Shown here one piece after another: positions 35,688-47,072 of a stretch of 64,000 nt of DNA; position 1 is the stretch's first letter, and the number at the start of each line of letters is the position of its first letter. The position numbers were made by a program, and so were the translations under genes. Under the pieces are notes generated by a model that ran no database searches, was not told where the DNA came from, and saw nothing but the letters and a program-made list of their open reading frames with translations. Source of the stretch: Calamus simplicifolius (lineage: Eukaryota; Streptophyta; Magnoliopsida; Arecales; Arecaceae); contig UESW01004570.1 in assembly GCA_900491605.1 (NCBI GenBank), forward strand, positions 1,111,819 through 1,175,818, written 5' to 3'.

Positions 35688-36979
35688 CTCAGAACCTGAG
35701 ACCTTAAAGGGGGACGGCACAGGAGTAACAGGGAAGCCATCCCCCGTCTGCTCAGTCCATCTAGACTGGAAGAAATGATGAAACTGATCTCTGATAACCT
35801 GGATATCCTCATGGACAGTCCCCTTCTCATCAACAACAAGCTGGATCCGGTTCACCGAATGGCGATTTAAAGTGGCATGATGAAAAAATCTAGTGTTCTG
35901 ATCACCTTCCTTGACCCACTGAATTCGGGACCTTTGCCTCCAAAAATCTCCTGCTACCGAAGGAGGGAGTGATGGAGTGCCAGGTTAGAACGAAGAGAAG
36001 TAAGGTCAAAATCAAGAAGACAACCAAACCAATCTTCCTTAGCCTGAAGAGAGGCTATAGTAGACTCAACCTGCTCAACTTGCCGCACAATGTTACCAAC
36101 CTCCACCCTATTCCATCTAGATAGTCTATGTCTCGCAAGCTCCAGGCGTCTAGATAATCTATAAGTAGGACTCCCTCTAATAGGAATACGCCACACCTGA
36201 GCGATTAATGTCCTGGCACCAGAGTAAGAGGTCCAGAATTTCTCAAACTTAAAGGGTCTCCTCTGCTGAGCAGCCATATCAGTGGAGATGAGGATGGGAC
36301 AGTGATCCGAGGCAATCCTGGATAAGTGAGTAACTATGGTGGACGGATGAAACCGAAGCCAGTTAGTGGTGGCCATAACTCTATCCAGGCATTCCCAAAC
36401 TCTAGCAGATCACAACCGGTTATTGCACCAAGTAAATTGGGACCCGTGTAACCCCAGGTCCAGTAAATCAGCAGAGGCTATGAAGGCCCTGAACTCCGAA
36501 ACTCGAGGGGATATAACAAACTGCTTACCACCCTTCTTCTCATTAGCCCCAACAATACAGTTGAAGTCACCAGCAACCAAAGAGGGAACACCTTGGGCAA
36601 TCAAAGACCGAATCTCATCGCAGAGCACACGATGCTCCCGAAAGTTTGTGCTAGCATACACACCCAAGAGAAGACAAGGGACCGACATCCCCTCAGTAAT
36701 GACAAGCGCAACCTGCTGGGAACAATAGTGAAAGGCATCCACTCTAATATTAGCACTCCTCCATAAAGCCAAGATACCACCAGATAATCCAACATAGTCT
36801 ATAGCATAAGAAAACCAAGCTTTAGAAATCTGCCTCCTAAGACTAGCCAAACTAGTCCTTGACAGGCGAGTTTCTAACAAGATACAGATGTCAAAAGTGT
36901 GGAGCTGCATAAGCCTTCCAAAAGAGGAGTGAAATGACGGTTTCTGGGCTCCTCTCACATTCCAAATCAGAATCTTCAT
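35688..36979 (-). pseudogene. LINE apurinic-type endonuclease and linker
   Basis: 36979 starts MKILIWNVRGAQKP, followed by ICILLETRLS, VAGDFNCIVG and FTWCNNRL, the exonuclease-endonuclease-phosphatase order. A TGA at about 36410 interrupts the frame, which continues SARVWECLDRVMATTNWL and ASDHCPILIS (catalytic SDH). The linker FFQSRWTEQTGDGF lies just before the LTR insertion. One in-frame stop is the main lesion of this domain. Confidence 0.8.
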
Positions 36980-37530
36980 TTAGGAGGGAGCCCCCCCGGT
37001 CCCCTGACATCACCAAATCAGCGAACCCCTGGTCAGTACTGTCCATAAACTCACCCGTCATCTCCGGCTGAATGGCCTTCTTAAGGAGAATGACAGCAGA
37101 ATCATGGTTAAGCCTATCCTCCGCAGCCAACTGAGTGACCTCAAAGCAAGCAACAGGGACATTAACTGCCTTATCACAGGAGTACACAACCCCTCTATCG
37201 ACTGAGAATCCTGTTCCATAGAGACATCCACAGGTGTTGAGATCACATTCGTGGACTGAACTCTGTCATAAGCTGAGGCGATGCTTTTCCCCTTCCCTTT
37301 GGTAGACCTGGAGACCACCCTCGTAACCGGGGTTATAACAGGCCGAGCCCGCTTAAGTGGACCCAGGTAGGCATCCGATCGAACCTTCGGACGACCAGCC
37401 CATTTGTCGGAACCCAAAAGGACAAAAGGATTAGGGGCAATGTTCAGATTGAACTGATTCAGTGTGGATTCAGACATCCTGGGCCTACTACCTCCACTGG
37501 CACGCTAGCCACAAACAGGCATGCCCCCAA
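36980..37530 (-). pseudogene. LINE ORF1 C-terminal remnant
   Basis: MSESTLNQFNLNIAPNPFVL at 37477 downward and the basic stretch RSTKGKGKSIAS, then a frame change near 37185 into VPVACFEVTQLAAEDRLNHD and on to the ORF2 start. No zinc knuckle is present; the N-terminal part of ORF1 is missing, consistent with 5' truncation. Confidence 0.55.
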
Positions 37531-37585
37531 CCCCGGCATAGGATCCTTCAAGGGAGCAGCAGGCACTTGACCACCGCACGAGCTT

Positions 37586-39408
37586 TATAAGTAAACATAT
37601 ATCAACCTAATATATTGGTTCGTATAAATCAATGAAATTAGCAATATTCATCAAAATAATTGTATTTGTTAATATTTTTTAGTTTTTAAATTTATTAAAT
37701 ATTATAAGTAAAATAAAAATTTAAAATTAATGTTTACATATAGTTGAAAATTTTGAATCAATATCTCCACTCAAGTCAAAAACCCCCCCTCAAGTTATAG
37801 AAACCCTCATTTGCTCTATTTTCTTATTTACCATATTAGTTAGGGTAGACCAATAACTTGGTTCTCTAAATATCAATCACTAAATAACATAACTAATATC
37901 TTGAGTTCTAAAGCTTTGGAGATAGTAAATGTCCAAACTCACAAACAAGTGCATTGGTCAATACTCACAAACAAGTGCATTGGTCAATAAAGAACATATA
38001 AATCTCTTAATAAAAAAACTAGTGGATTAAGGCTAATGTGATACTCCTAAGGCTTGAGAAAGTTTACATGAGGGGCTAACAATAATTCTATTCATTGCCT
38101 CAAATGATTGTTTGAGCTATAATCCACTCATATTGTATATGTTTATTATTCAAATTCTTTAATAACATGATGGGATTATCCAAGAAATTTTTTTAGTACA
38201 TGAGGTCATTCAATGTCAAAATGCTTTGTATGAGGAGTCTAAAAAGAAGCTAATAAATGGTTTATTCCCTAGTTAAAAAATGTCCTAGAATTAGGATGTC
38301 TTTTAAGAAGGGTTCTCTCTATTTAAATAGTAATTATTTTATTCTCGAACAACAATTTAGATAATTATCTTTGTAAAGTACTTAAACAATTCATATCATA
38401 CTATGAGTAAAAATTTAATTTGTAAGACGTTAGACATAGCATATATTAGATTTCATATCCAATTTATCGAACTTGAGCTAAACATAGGTTTTCAGTCTTG
38501 CATGAGTAAATTATGTAATGTTCCTTCATGCCGTGTATATTCATTTAGAAGCTACACCATCTAAATAATGTAAGATAGAAATTTTGCTTTTATTCTTGTT
38601 GAAATCCATGACTAGAAAATCTTTTTACAATCAAGTGAGTCTTGTGATCAAATAGTTATCATGTTTCTAACTAACTTGTTCGATCTAATGAATATAAGAA
38701 AATTCTCAATTTTATGATAAATTTTGTGGTCATGTATTCAATTATACTTGCTATCCTATCATAATAGGATGTATTTTTAATCAAGTGCATAGGACCAACT
38801 AACTCCACCTTCATCCTAACATGACAATATCTATATACTACAAAGATGAAAATAATGATGCTTCTTCATTAGATAGATAAACAAATAGGTTTTGATTATT
38901 ACAGCATAATCTGGTTAAACCATCTCTCATTGTTCTTGATTGATGTTAGGTTGACTTTAGTTTGTTATATAGATTATCCACTTATAGCATAACTTGAAAT
39001 GCATGCTATTTCTTCTTCATCAACATAAAATTACGATCTATTGTAGATAATTTTTAATTCATATATTCTGTAGTTCATTGCTAGCCATATGAAATAGAAC
39101 AGAGAAGCAATACATAATTAAATTAGTGAAGAGGCTATTGTTTTATTGATGAATCAAAGAAGACTTGCAACCTTTAAACTTCCTTTATTTCTCCTTTTTT
39201 TTATCAATTTTATTATATTATGATCAAGTAAAGGCCTATAATTATGGATTTGAACACTAATTTTTTATTTTATCATAATTAGATCACTTATCCTTCAAAT
39301 TTAAAGCCACTCATATGTAAATAAGATATTTTATTTAAAAAATAATAAATTAATCATAATTAAACTCGGTCTCAACTTGAAGCATAATCATCGTTATAGC
39401 CATCGACC
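37586..39408. other. AT-rich intergenic DNA
   Basis: No gene recognised. A short direct duplication (ctcacaaacaagtgcattggtcaa) occurs near 37938-37988. Confidence 0.5.
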
Positions 39409-40696
39409 TGTTGGGTAATGGGCCTAGAATACCTAATGGGCCTGGAATACCTAATGGACCTTGAAAGCCCATTACCTTCTTCTTGTGTATGAATGAGAAA
39501 TTGTGAGGACATTTAGTCCCATATCAAAAAAATCAAAAAAGGAAGGTTCACTTATATGGAAACATCTTCCTTGAAGCTTAAGTTCCTTAGGCTCACCATA
39601 AGTGGAGAGCTTGAGGATGATGCTACATTACCCCTGCGCACACGCGTGTGTGAAGGGCATAATAGGCACTTTGTAGGCGCACTTTGCATCGTCGCGAGAG
39701 GCTTTTAAATTTTTTCTTGATCATAAGGATCCGATGGTGGAGACTGATCGGATTAAGATAAGGGACTGAGATCAATTAATCGTTGATCATCGAATCAAGA
39801 TCAGACTGATCGTTGATCGATCGGATTAAGATAAAGGGTTGAGATCAATTGACCATTGATCATCGGATCAGGATCAAACTGATCATTGATCAATTGGATG
39901 AAGGGTTAAGATGCGGTGATCAAATCATGATCGCAATCACGATCCAATGGCTCACACCCGTCGGTTGATCGGTCAACTATTGACCATTGGTAATAGGCGC
40001 CCATCCAAGATAAGGCATCGCTCCGATCAGGCCATTGCGATAAATCAATGTTTCGATCGTGAAAAGGCGTATCAAAGCCGTGCTATGACTTATCCAATCA
40101 TTGAGATGGCTTATATGAAAACGACATTTCAGATTATGAAAAGGCTTATCAGATCACGTGATCTAAAGATCACGATGATTAATGGGCATATCAAGGGTGA
40201 TAAGTTCTTAACCCTCACATTCTTTGATCATTCTTTTTAAATCAAATCAATAAAATTTAAACCCATAAGGATGCTTCCAAAAGGCACCTTAAGGCTATAA
40301 ATAGACCCCTAGACTTGCATTTGATTCGTTCAATCCGAAAGTCCTTTCCTTTCTTAGGCTGCATACTCTCCTAAGGGTAGTATAGCAATAGTGCATTAAA
40401 AAGAGAGAAGTATTTTTGGCTCGATATTTTTGATGAATTGTAGTGTTGCTTTCATCAAAAGAAGAATGTTGTATCCTAAAAGATAATCGTCATATTGACC
40501 GTAAGCATCGTTGCAGAACGAAATTATCTTAAGAACATAGAGTATAACTCTAGATTCAATCTTATCAATTAGGTATCCATTATCTACGACCAACATGACC
40601 TTGGTCATCAAGTCAGTTTAATTGATCATAGCAAGCTTTATAAACCTTTAGCTTGACCAAAGAGGAAAATCCAAAGTCTAGATTATAGGCCTAACA
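39409..40696 (+). mobile_element. LTR-like element (putative solo LTR or TRIM)
   Basis: Begins TGTTGGGTAATGGGCC and ends GGCCTAACA, so the ends are inverted TGTTRGG/CCTAACA. A TATA box in CTATAAATAGACCCC at about 40297 is in plus orientation. Near the left end a short ACCTAATGGGCC-type unit repeats. No coding sequence is present. I found no matching target-site duplication, so the exact limits are provisional. Confidence 0.45.
39717..39945. repeat. GATC-dense tandem repeat, about 76-bp unit, two copies
   Basis: Two diverged copies of a unit starting GATCGGATTAAGATAA and containing ATCAATTRAYCRTTGATCAT. GATC tetranucleotides recur roughly every 13 bases over this stretch. It lies in the part of the LTR-like element upstream of its TATA box. 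Confidence 0.65.
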
Positions 40697-40733
40697 TAAT
40701 CTATAAATCACTGGAAATTGTGTATGGATTAAA

Positions 40734-40736
<3 letters not shown>

Positions 40737-40766
<30 letters not shown>
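40737..40766. repeat. (TC)n microsatellite upstream of GPN2
   Basis: Fifteen TC units about 310 bases before the GPN2 start codon, within the promoter or distal 5' UTR. Plant CT/GA tracts near promoters can act as GAGA-type elements; that role is only a possibility here. Confidence 0.9.
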
Positions 40767-40769
<3 letters not shown>

Positions 40770-41079
40770 TGGCGACCTTAGAAGTTAGAATCCTGGTTGC
40801 CATCTTTCGGGTGAAGGGCTCGAACCGGGCCTCACAACGCGCCCGACCCACCGCGATGCGGTGGAAAAGACTACATAAAGCTGTGATCGAACTCGGCTCC
40901 AGAGCTCTCCAAAACTGGCTCTCGTCCTCGTCGCAAACCCCAGTCTGACGTCGAAACCCCCCGCTCCTCCCGTTCGGCTTCCATCTCATCCACTCTGAAA
41001 TCTCTCTCAATTTTTTTTAGGTCATCTTCAAGAACTTCCAAGATTCGATTTTGATTTCCTCTGCGAGGGAGAGGAGAGG

Positions 41080-42899
41080 ATGGTCTTCGGGCAGGTGGTG
41101 ATCGGACCCCCGGGGTCCGGGAAGACAACTTACTGCAACGGCATGTCGCAGTTCCTCAAACTCATCGGCAGGTATTCGTATTCTATTGGAAAAAAATCGT
41201 TTCTTGGTGATCAGTTTCTGGGGATTGGTCGGTGAAACCACTCTATGTACCAATTTAATAAGTTTCTCGAAACATTAGTTAAGGTTGGCTGTTCTTCATG
41301 GCTATAAGGTTTGGGGCAATAAAAATAAGTTGAATTGAAGAAAATCTGTTGACTTAGGATGCTCATTGCCGTGGGAGCATACAAGATTAGCTTCAAATTT
41401 AGTTTTTGGTATTGCCCTGCGAACTCAATGTGTATTGAATGATAATTGACGTATCGTCCAGAAGACACGGGATCCTTTGGTATAATTACTTTGCAGCCCT
41501 TAATTTTTAACGGCATGTTTTATGGCAAACATAAGTCTCCATCATTTGAATTTAGGAGAAGCCATCGACATCTGGGTGAAGAGGGATTGCACTTATAAAG
41601 TTGCGGGGTTAAAAGAGGGGAGGGTACCAAAGAAATTAGGCAAGGAATAGTTAGAAGGGTTTAACAACTTTTTCCATCTCGGGTGACTTGGCCTTGAATG
41701 AGATCCAAAGCATAATTAGTTTCCATGACCTGCAAGGCATATATGGCCATAACCATATTGGTCACTGTCTATCATGCTGCATAATTTGAGTTGATGCAAA
41801 TTTTTTTTTTTAATGTATTTGGTGCTCAATGTTTACCTTGTAATGTCAGTATTCTTATTCCTGCAGGAAAGTGGCTGTTATCAATTTGGATCCAGCAAAT
41901 GATGCATTACCGTATCCTTTCCCCCTTTAATTTTGTTGCATTGAGCTTCCAACTAATCTATATATGATGGCAAAAAGTAGGAACTCTTTTAACAAGTGCC
42001 CGGTGCCTTTTCTTAACTGTATATTTAGATATGAATGCGCTGTAAATATTGAAGATCTTATAAAACTGAGTGATGCTACTGCAGAACATTCTCTTGGTCC
42101 AAATGGAGGTAAAAGTCTGATGGATTACTTTAACACAGAAAAAGCACTTACATCTTCTATACATGCTTTCTACTGAAAATTCAGGCAACATGTTCCTTGT
42201 ATATTTAATAACTTAGATTTTTCTTTGTTTGATTAGGTCTTGTTTATTGCATGGATTACTGGAGAAAAATATAGACTGGCTAGAGTCCAAATTGAAACCT
42301 CTCATTAATGGTGAGTATCTTGAGGTCTTTTATTTTATGTGGTAAGACTTTGATGGTTGGCAAGTTTCTTGTTTGATACAATGAGTTGAGTGCTTATTAT
42401 TGTGATTCCTTTTGTTTTATTATTTCTCTGGTGATTTTTTTAAAGTGAATGTTATTTCATCTTCGAACACAATCATCAAATCTAAGGTCAAATTGGTCAT
42501 TGTTTTTCAAATAAAAGAGTTGTGTCTTAAAATGATATACCATGTAAAATGCGTGCCACATGTAAATCCTTTTACCCAACACAGTCTAGTGAGACTGTTC
42601 TCTACGCTGTGCATCTTTGAAGGCCACCATCAGCAATGCTTAAGATTCGTTTCTGAGATTCTACATCTGTAGTCGATGTATACGAACTACCATCTGAAAC
42701 CATGTCATCTTGGAAAATGCCCATAGTTCTCTTTACAAGGTTTCTTCAAGTACTTGTTAAGTTGCTCCTTTTGATGTGGGCATAGCAATGAGTCAAGAAG
42801 TATAATGCCTTGATCTTCTCACAATAGTTTCTGATTTCAAATGTATATGACCTACCCATGGAGCATTCTCTGAAGTTTGTTTTCAAGTGCTTACTGTTT

Positions 42900-42960
<61 letters not shown>

Positions 42961-45865
42961 ACAAATTTTGATTCAGGGATCAAAGACCAGTAGGACATTG
43001 ATATGAATTTCACTTTCAACATTCGATTTTCCAATCTATTTAGAATTGGTATCTATGTTAGAATTGATATGAATTTCACTTTCAACATTCAACTTCCCAA
43101 TCTATGTTAGAATTGGTATCTACTTAATTTGATCAAATAAGAAAAATAAATAAAAATGATGTTCTTTCCCATCGATTCCATGACTGTTATTCCTTGCTAC
43201 AAGTGATTGTAATAATTTCCTTCTCGTCTTGTCCCACCCACCTATGGCCTTACTTTTCATTAGTTAGCTGTCTTGATCCAAAAATTGAGCAGCAATGTAT
43301 CCCTCTGTAAACACATAATACTTGGATGAAGACAAAGGTATCACTTTATTGGAAAATATAGCCTTCACAAGCTTTATTGGAACTGGATTTTTAAGATGAC
43401 AACTGAATTAGAATGGGATGTATGTTTTCTGATAATTTACACAAATTGACAAAGAATATATTGGCGATTGCAATACTAAATATAGATTTAAGTTATAAAA
43501 ATATGCACAAGGTCAATAATATACAAAGAAAACCTGCTTGTGAACTTGTTACAGGCTTTAGGAGTTGTAAAGGCATGAAAATTGATAGAAATCTATATAG
43601 AGCCTTGTGGTTTCAACTGACAATTTCGACTCTTTGGCATTCTTTATGGTTTAGCATCATTATGTTTGCTTAGCATCTTTATAGAGTCTACAACTGACAA
43701 TTTCGACTCTTTGGCATTCTTTATTGTTTAGCATTATTATAGAAACTTGTGGTTTCAACTGACAATTTTCACTCTTTAGCATTCTGTATTGTTTAGCATC
43801 ATTATAGAGTCTTGTGGTTTAAACTGACAATTTCAACTCTTTAGCATCATTATGTTTGTTTAGGTCTTTTTCTGTGGTAAGTATTTTGTGAGAGTGATTA
43901 CATAGAAGGATCTAAATACCATCCTATGACATACTGAGCTGAACATTTGCCAGCATGGTATGGGATCCCTTATCATGCAATAGTCCATAAGTCACTGTAT
44001 TGTATGTATAATGGCAATTTTCTATGGCAAAATTGATAATACCTAAGTTCTTGTGGGAGTTAAAAAAATTCAATCAAACCTACCGACATGATTCAATTTG
44101 GGATTCAGGGTTTCTCATTTTTTGCTCTTTTAAACCTCTTTTCATTAAATTGCAAAAATAAATACTAAGTCCATTCTTAAAGATGTGAATTTGTCAGTTA
44201 ACCAGTGAAATCAATTGCTCTCAAAGATTTAGCATGCCTGACTGGCCTGCTTGTTACTGCAGATCATTATCTTCTGTTTGATTTTCCTGGCCAAGTGGAA
44301 CTCTTCTTCCTTCATTCAAATGCAAAGAACGTGATCACTAAACTTGTCAAGAAGTTAAACCTTCAGGTATGTTATCTATAGCATTTGTGAATGTTCTTTT
44401 GGGGCTTATATAACTGACCCTACATGACAAGTCTCTAAGAATTTCTATGTCTTCATTTTATGTTATGCAGTTGACTGCTGTTCACCTAGTTGATGCCCAT
44501 TTATGCTGTGATCCTGGAAAATATGTCAGTGCACTACTTCTCTCGCTAACAACAATGTTACATTTGGAACTTCCTCACATAAATGTCCTGTCTAAGATTG
44601 ATCTTATTGAGAGCTATGGGAAACTTGGTATGGTCAAAATCTCTAGCATCTTGCTGGTGAATTGTAAGACACACAGCTTTAATTTACATGAATGTGCTAT
44701 CAGGAGTTATTGATCAGCTAATTCTTCTTCTTCTTTTTTTTCAGCCTACAACCTTGAGTTCTACACAGATGTTCAAGATTTATCTTATATACAGCAGCAT
44801 CTTGATCAGGATCCTCGTTCAGCCAAATACAGGTGTTCTTTACCGTCTGAATATGCTGCAGAGTTCTGAAAATATGATTTCCTTTTGGCTAGTTTTGCAC
44901 TAGTCATGATAAGCTGACGGTCTCACAGTTCTCTAACATATGTTAATATGTTTTTTAAAAGAATTCTTGCTAGAATGGCCAGGAACCATTTATGCTTATT
45001 TTTTTTGTTTATATTTTTTTTAGTGCACAACGGCTTCATAAATATATATCTGGAAAATCATTAATTGGGTTATCTTTAATCAGATTATATATGTGTGGTA
45101 AGAGTTATTTTATTTACTGGGTTGCTTGGTTAAATTGATTGCAGAAAACTCACCAAAGAGCTCTGTGATGTCATCGAAAATTTCAGCCTGGTTAACTTCA
45201 CGACCTTAGATATTCAGGCATGTCGGTTTCTTCTAATTCCTTTTAAATTAGATTTGTTGATATTATTATTGGTATGTTTTCTTAGTGGACGCATTTCACT
45301 TTCCAGGACAAGGAAAGTGTTGGGAATCTTCTGAAGCTGATAGATAAGAGCAATGGATATATTTGCCAGCATACAAGGGAGTGTTGTGGAGTTCAGCAAA
45401 ATTGCAGCTGCACCTCTTGAGTGGGACTACTACCGATATCCTTTTTTCCTTGATTTGCCCTCCTTTTCAATTGCTAAGCTTATGCTGTGTTCCCTTCAAC
45501 AATAATAACTAATAAACAGTTTTTTGAATAAGTTCTATGAAGCCTGCAACAGCATTCTTAAGGACTTAAAAGTTTGATAATTTTGCTTTATATCAAGGCG
45601 AAACATCATGATGTAGAACTAAAACATGTTTTGACAGCTATTCATTGGAACCTCCTCCCTCTGCACCATCAGATTTACAAGGGACCTGAGTGTACATGAT
45701 TATATTCTTTCAATGGTGGTCGTGTACCAAGTATGGGCAACTGGTTGATGTTTTATGCCATAGCCATCTTTCCATTATCTTCCAAACAAGTCCCCTTAAC
45801 AGATGATTACGACAGCAGCGGTGCAGGAAAAATATATGAAGGATGATGAATACTTTCAAAATTGA
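41080..45865 (+). CDS. GPN2: GPN-loop GTPase 2 (QQT1-type)
   Basis: Cytoplasmic GTPase of the GPN family, which supports assembly and nuclear import of RNA polymerase II; the Arabidopsis member QQT1 is required for embryo division. Ten exons: 41080-41171, 41867-41911, 42029-42108, 42237-42310, 44263-44366, 44471-44627, 44745-44832, 45145-45217, 45307-45435, 45811-45865. Walker A is GPPGSGKTT, the GPN loop is LGPNGGLVYCMDY, the G3-type motif is DFPGQVELF and the G4-type motif is LSKIDL. The end is VQEKYMKDDEYFQN. Two deletions break the frame: one T in exon 4 near 42260, and two Ts in exon 9 near 45362 (GYIFAS expected). With these counted, the total is exactly 900 nt, 299 residues, the family length. 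Introns 2 and 9 look U12-type, and intron 8 is GC-AG. Confidence 0.95.
41912..42028 (+). other. U12-type GT-AG intron of GPN2 (intron 2)
   Basis: The donor reads GTATCCTTTCC, an exact match to the U12 5' splice site consensus RTATCCTTT. A branch-site match TTTTCTTAAC at 42008-42017 lies about 12 bases before the AG at 42027-42028, the short spacing typical of minor introns. There is no long pyrimidine tract before the AG. The intron is 117 bases. Confidence 0.85.
42901..42957. repeat. (AG)n microsatellite in GPN2 intron 4
   Basis: About 28 AG units, the longest simple repeat in the window, inside the 1.95-kb intron 42311-44262. Confidence 0.97.
43000..43123. repeat. Tandem duplication of about 66 bp in GPN2 intron 4
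   Basis: Two copies of a unit starting GATATGAATTTCACTTTC and containing TTAGAATTGGTATCTA, with small differences. Confidence 0.85.
43610..43862. repeat. Tandem repeat of about 65 bp, four copies, in GPN2 intron 4
   Basis: Diverged units containing CAACTGACAATTTCGACTC, TTGGCATTCTTTATTG and TTTAGCATCATTATAGA. Copies differ by substitutions and small indels; the last is shortened. Confidence 0.8.
45218..45306 (+). other. GC-AG intron of GPN2 (intron 8)
   Basis: The reading frame LDIQ|DKESVGN fixes the donor at CAG|GCATGT, a GC donor, with AG at 45305-45306. GC-AG introns are a small minority in plants. A T-to-C consensus error cannot be excluded. Confidence 0.75.
45436..45810 (+). other. U12-type AT-AC intron of GPN2 (intron 9)
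   Basis: The exon ends TACTACCG and the intron starts ATATCCTTTTTTCC, exact U12 AT-AC consensus. The branch site TCCCCTTAAC (45791-45800) sits about 10 bases before the terminal AC at 45809-45810. Joining here gives WDYYR|TAAVQEKYM in frame and a total coding length divisible by three after the counted deletions. No GT-AG choice gives this join. Confidence 0.88.
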
Positions 45866-45960
45866 TGGAGAGTGCAATGTTGATGGCCAGCTACCCTTTG
45901 CATGTTGCTCAAGGTAGGATAAGGTGGGATAATGTATTATTGTTTTGCTTCATAATCCAC

Positions 45961-45966
45961 AATAAA
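45961..45966 (+). terminator. Candidate poly(A) signal of GPN2
   Basis: AATAAA about 95 bases after the stop codon, in an AT-rich 3' UTR-like context. Confidence 0.55.
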
Positions 45967-46768
45967 GCATGCTATATGATTGCTTTTTCACCATTTGGTG
46001 GCTCAGATTAGAGTATACCTTTCCTCTAATATGCAATCATTGAATCTTTGATTCTTCAAGTTTGGCAGATTTAGCGGCCTCATCTTGAGATCTGTTTGGG
46101 TGCCCCCCCCCCCCCCCAACAGTGCATGAAGATCGGTGGTGATGGTGGCGGTGCTTTTGCTTGTAACACAACACAAACATGATGTAAACATGAAAGACTC
46201 GATTTTCATATGTAAAAAGATTGTTCCTCCACTGGAATTCTTTTTATTTTGAAAATGAAGAACCACTGAAGCAATGAGGAAACTATGTGTGATGATGTTT
46301 CTTATCCAATGGCCTAGAGAATTCTTGCATCAAATATTCCAGAAGGCTGGGGTCTCTGTTTGGGGCTTGCTCTCCTTGCCCCATTTATGCGTGGTGTAAT
46401 TTTCTCATCATCTAGTCACTTTTTTTTTTGGTGGGGTTCTGTATTTTATGGTTTGTGCCTGCTATATCAGATGTTTCTTTTGTGAGACCTCAGCTTCTGG
46501 TGCTTGTGAAAAGGATTTATCAGTGGAAATCTAACAATCGGGATACCCTCTCCTTGAAGCTCTAGAAGCGGAAGCAGTGGAAAGACGAACAAGAGCATTG
46601 TTGCTGTGGCTTAAGTTCTGCTTGCTTCATATGGAATGATTGAGCATTACACATGCGACAGTGATTGTTGCTGCGCTGGATATTATAGCCATTTTCACAG
46701 GAGATTGAGATGCATGCAGTCGTGGAGTTTGTCTCTATCGTTCAAAGAGTACAGGGGGATGTTGTGTG
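45967..46768. other. 3' flank of GPN2
   Basis: No gene recognised. Contains a run of 15 C at 46103-46117, which may vary or be miscounted. Confidence 0.5.
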
Positions 46769-46778
46769 GTGTACGGTA

Positions 46779-47062
46779 ATTTTTTTTATTTTTTTATTTT
46801 TATAGGTGGAATAAGTCAAACCTGAGATATCGGAGTACATGATTTATTGCAAAATGACAGGACATGGATCATCATTATGTCATCTGATCTGAATGGCGGG
46901 CAGCCGAGGCGATTCAATCGGCTGCAGTACTGGCTTTCCTATAGGCATGATGGATCACCGGTGCACAGATAGATTGGAGAGCAGCTCATATATTATTGAT
47001 CAGGGAATTTTGTGGAGAGCAACAATCAGTATCCCGTATGATTCAGTATCCCGTATGATTCA
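46779..47062 (-). mobile_element. Short LINE-tailed retroposon with 10-bp target-site duplication
   Basis: A 284-bp segment flanked by GTGTACGGTA at 46769-46778 and again at 47063-47072. Next to the left copy is a T-rich tract (an A tail on the minus strand). The adjoining minus-strand sequence TGTACTCCGATATCTCAGGTTTGACT resembles the 3' end of the 30.75-kb LINE, which reads TGTACTCTCATATATTGGGTTTGACT there. The far end has a 17-bp unit (ATTCAGTATCCCGTATG) repeated. It is a 5'-truncated LINE or a LINE-derived SINE. Confidence 0.7.
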
Positions 47063-47072
47063 GTGTACGGTA

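Larger units (their letters stand above)
30751..37585 (-). mobile_element. Decayed plant L1-type LINE, 5'-truncated, split by an LTR
   Basis: Minus-strand non-LTR retrotransposon. In order it has an ORF1 tail (to about 37530), an endonuclease (36979 down to about 35950), a reverse transcriptase (33608 to about 32360), a zinc-finger RVT-type region and a remnant RNase H (to about 30960). A nine-base A tail (T9 at 30751-30759) marks the 3' end. The inserted LTR at 33609-35687 separates endonuclease from reverse transcriptase. Without it the LINE is about 4.75 kb. Frames are interrupted by stops and shifts, so it is not autonomous. The 5' edge is approximate, and I found no target-site duplication. 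Confidence 0.9.
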
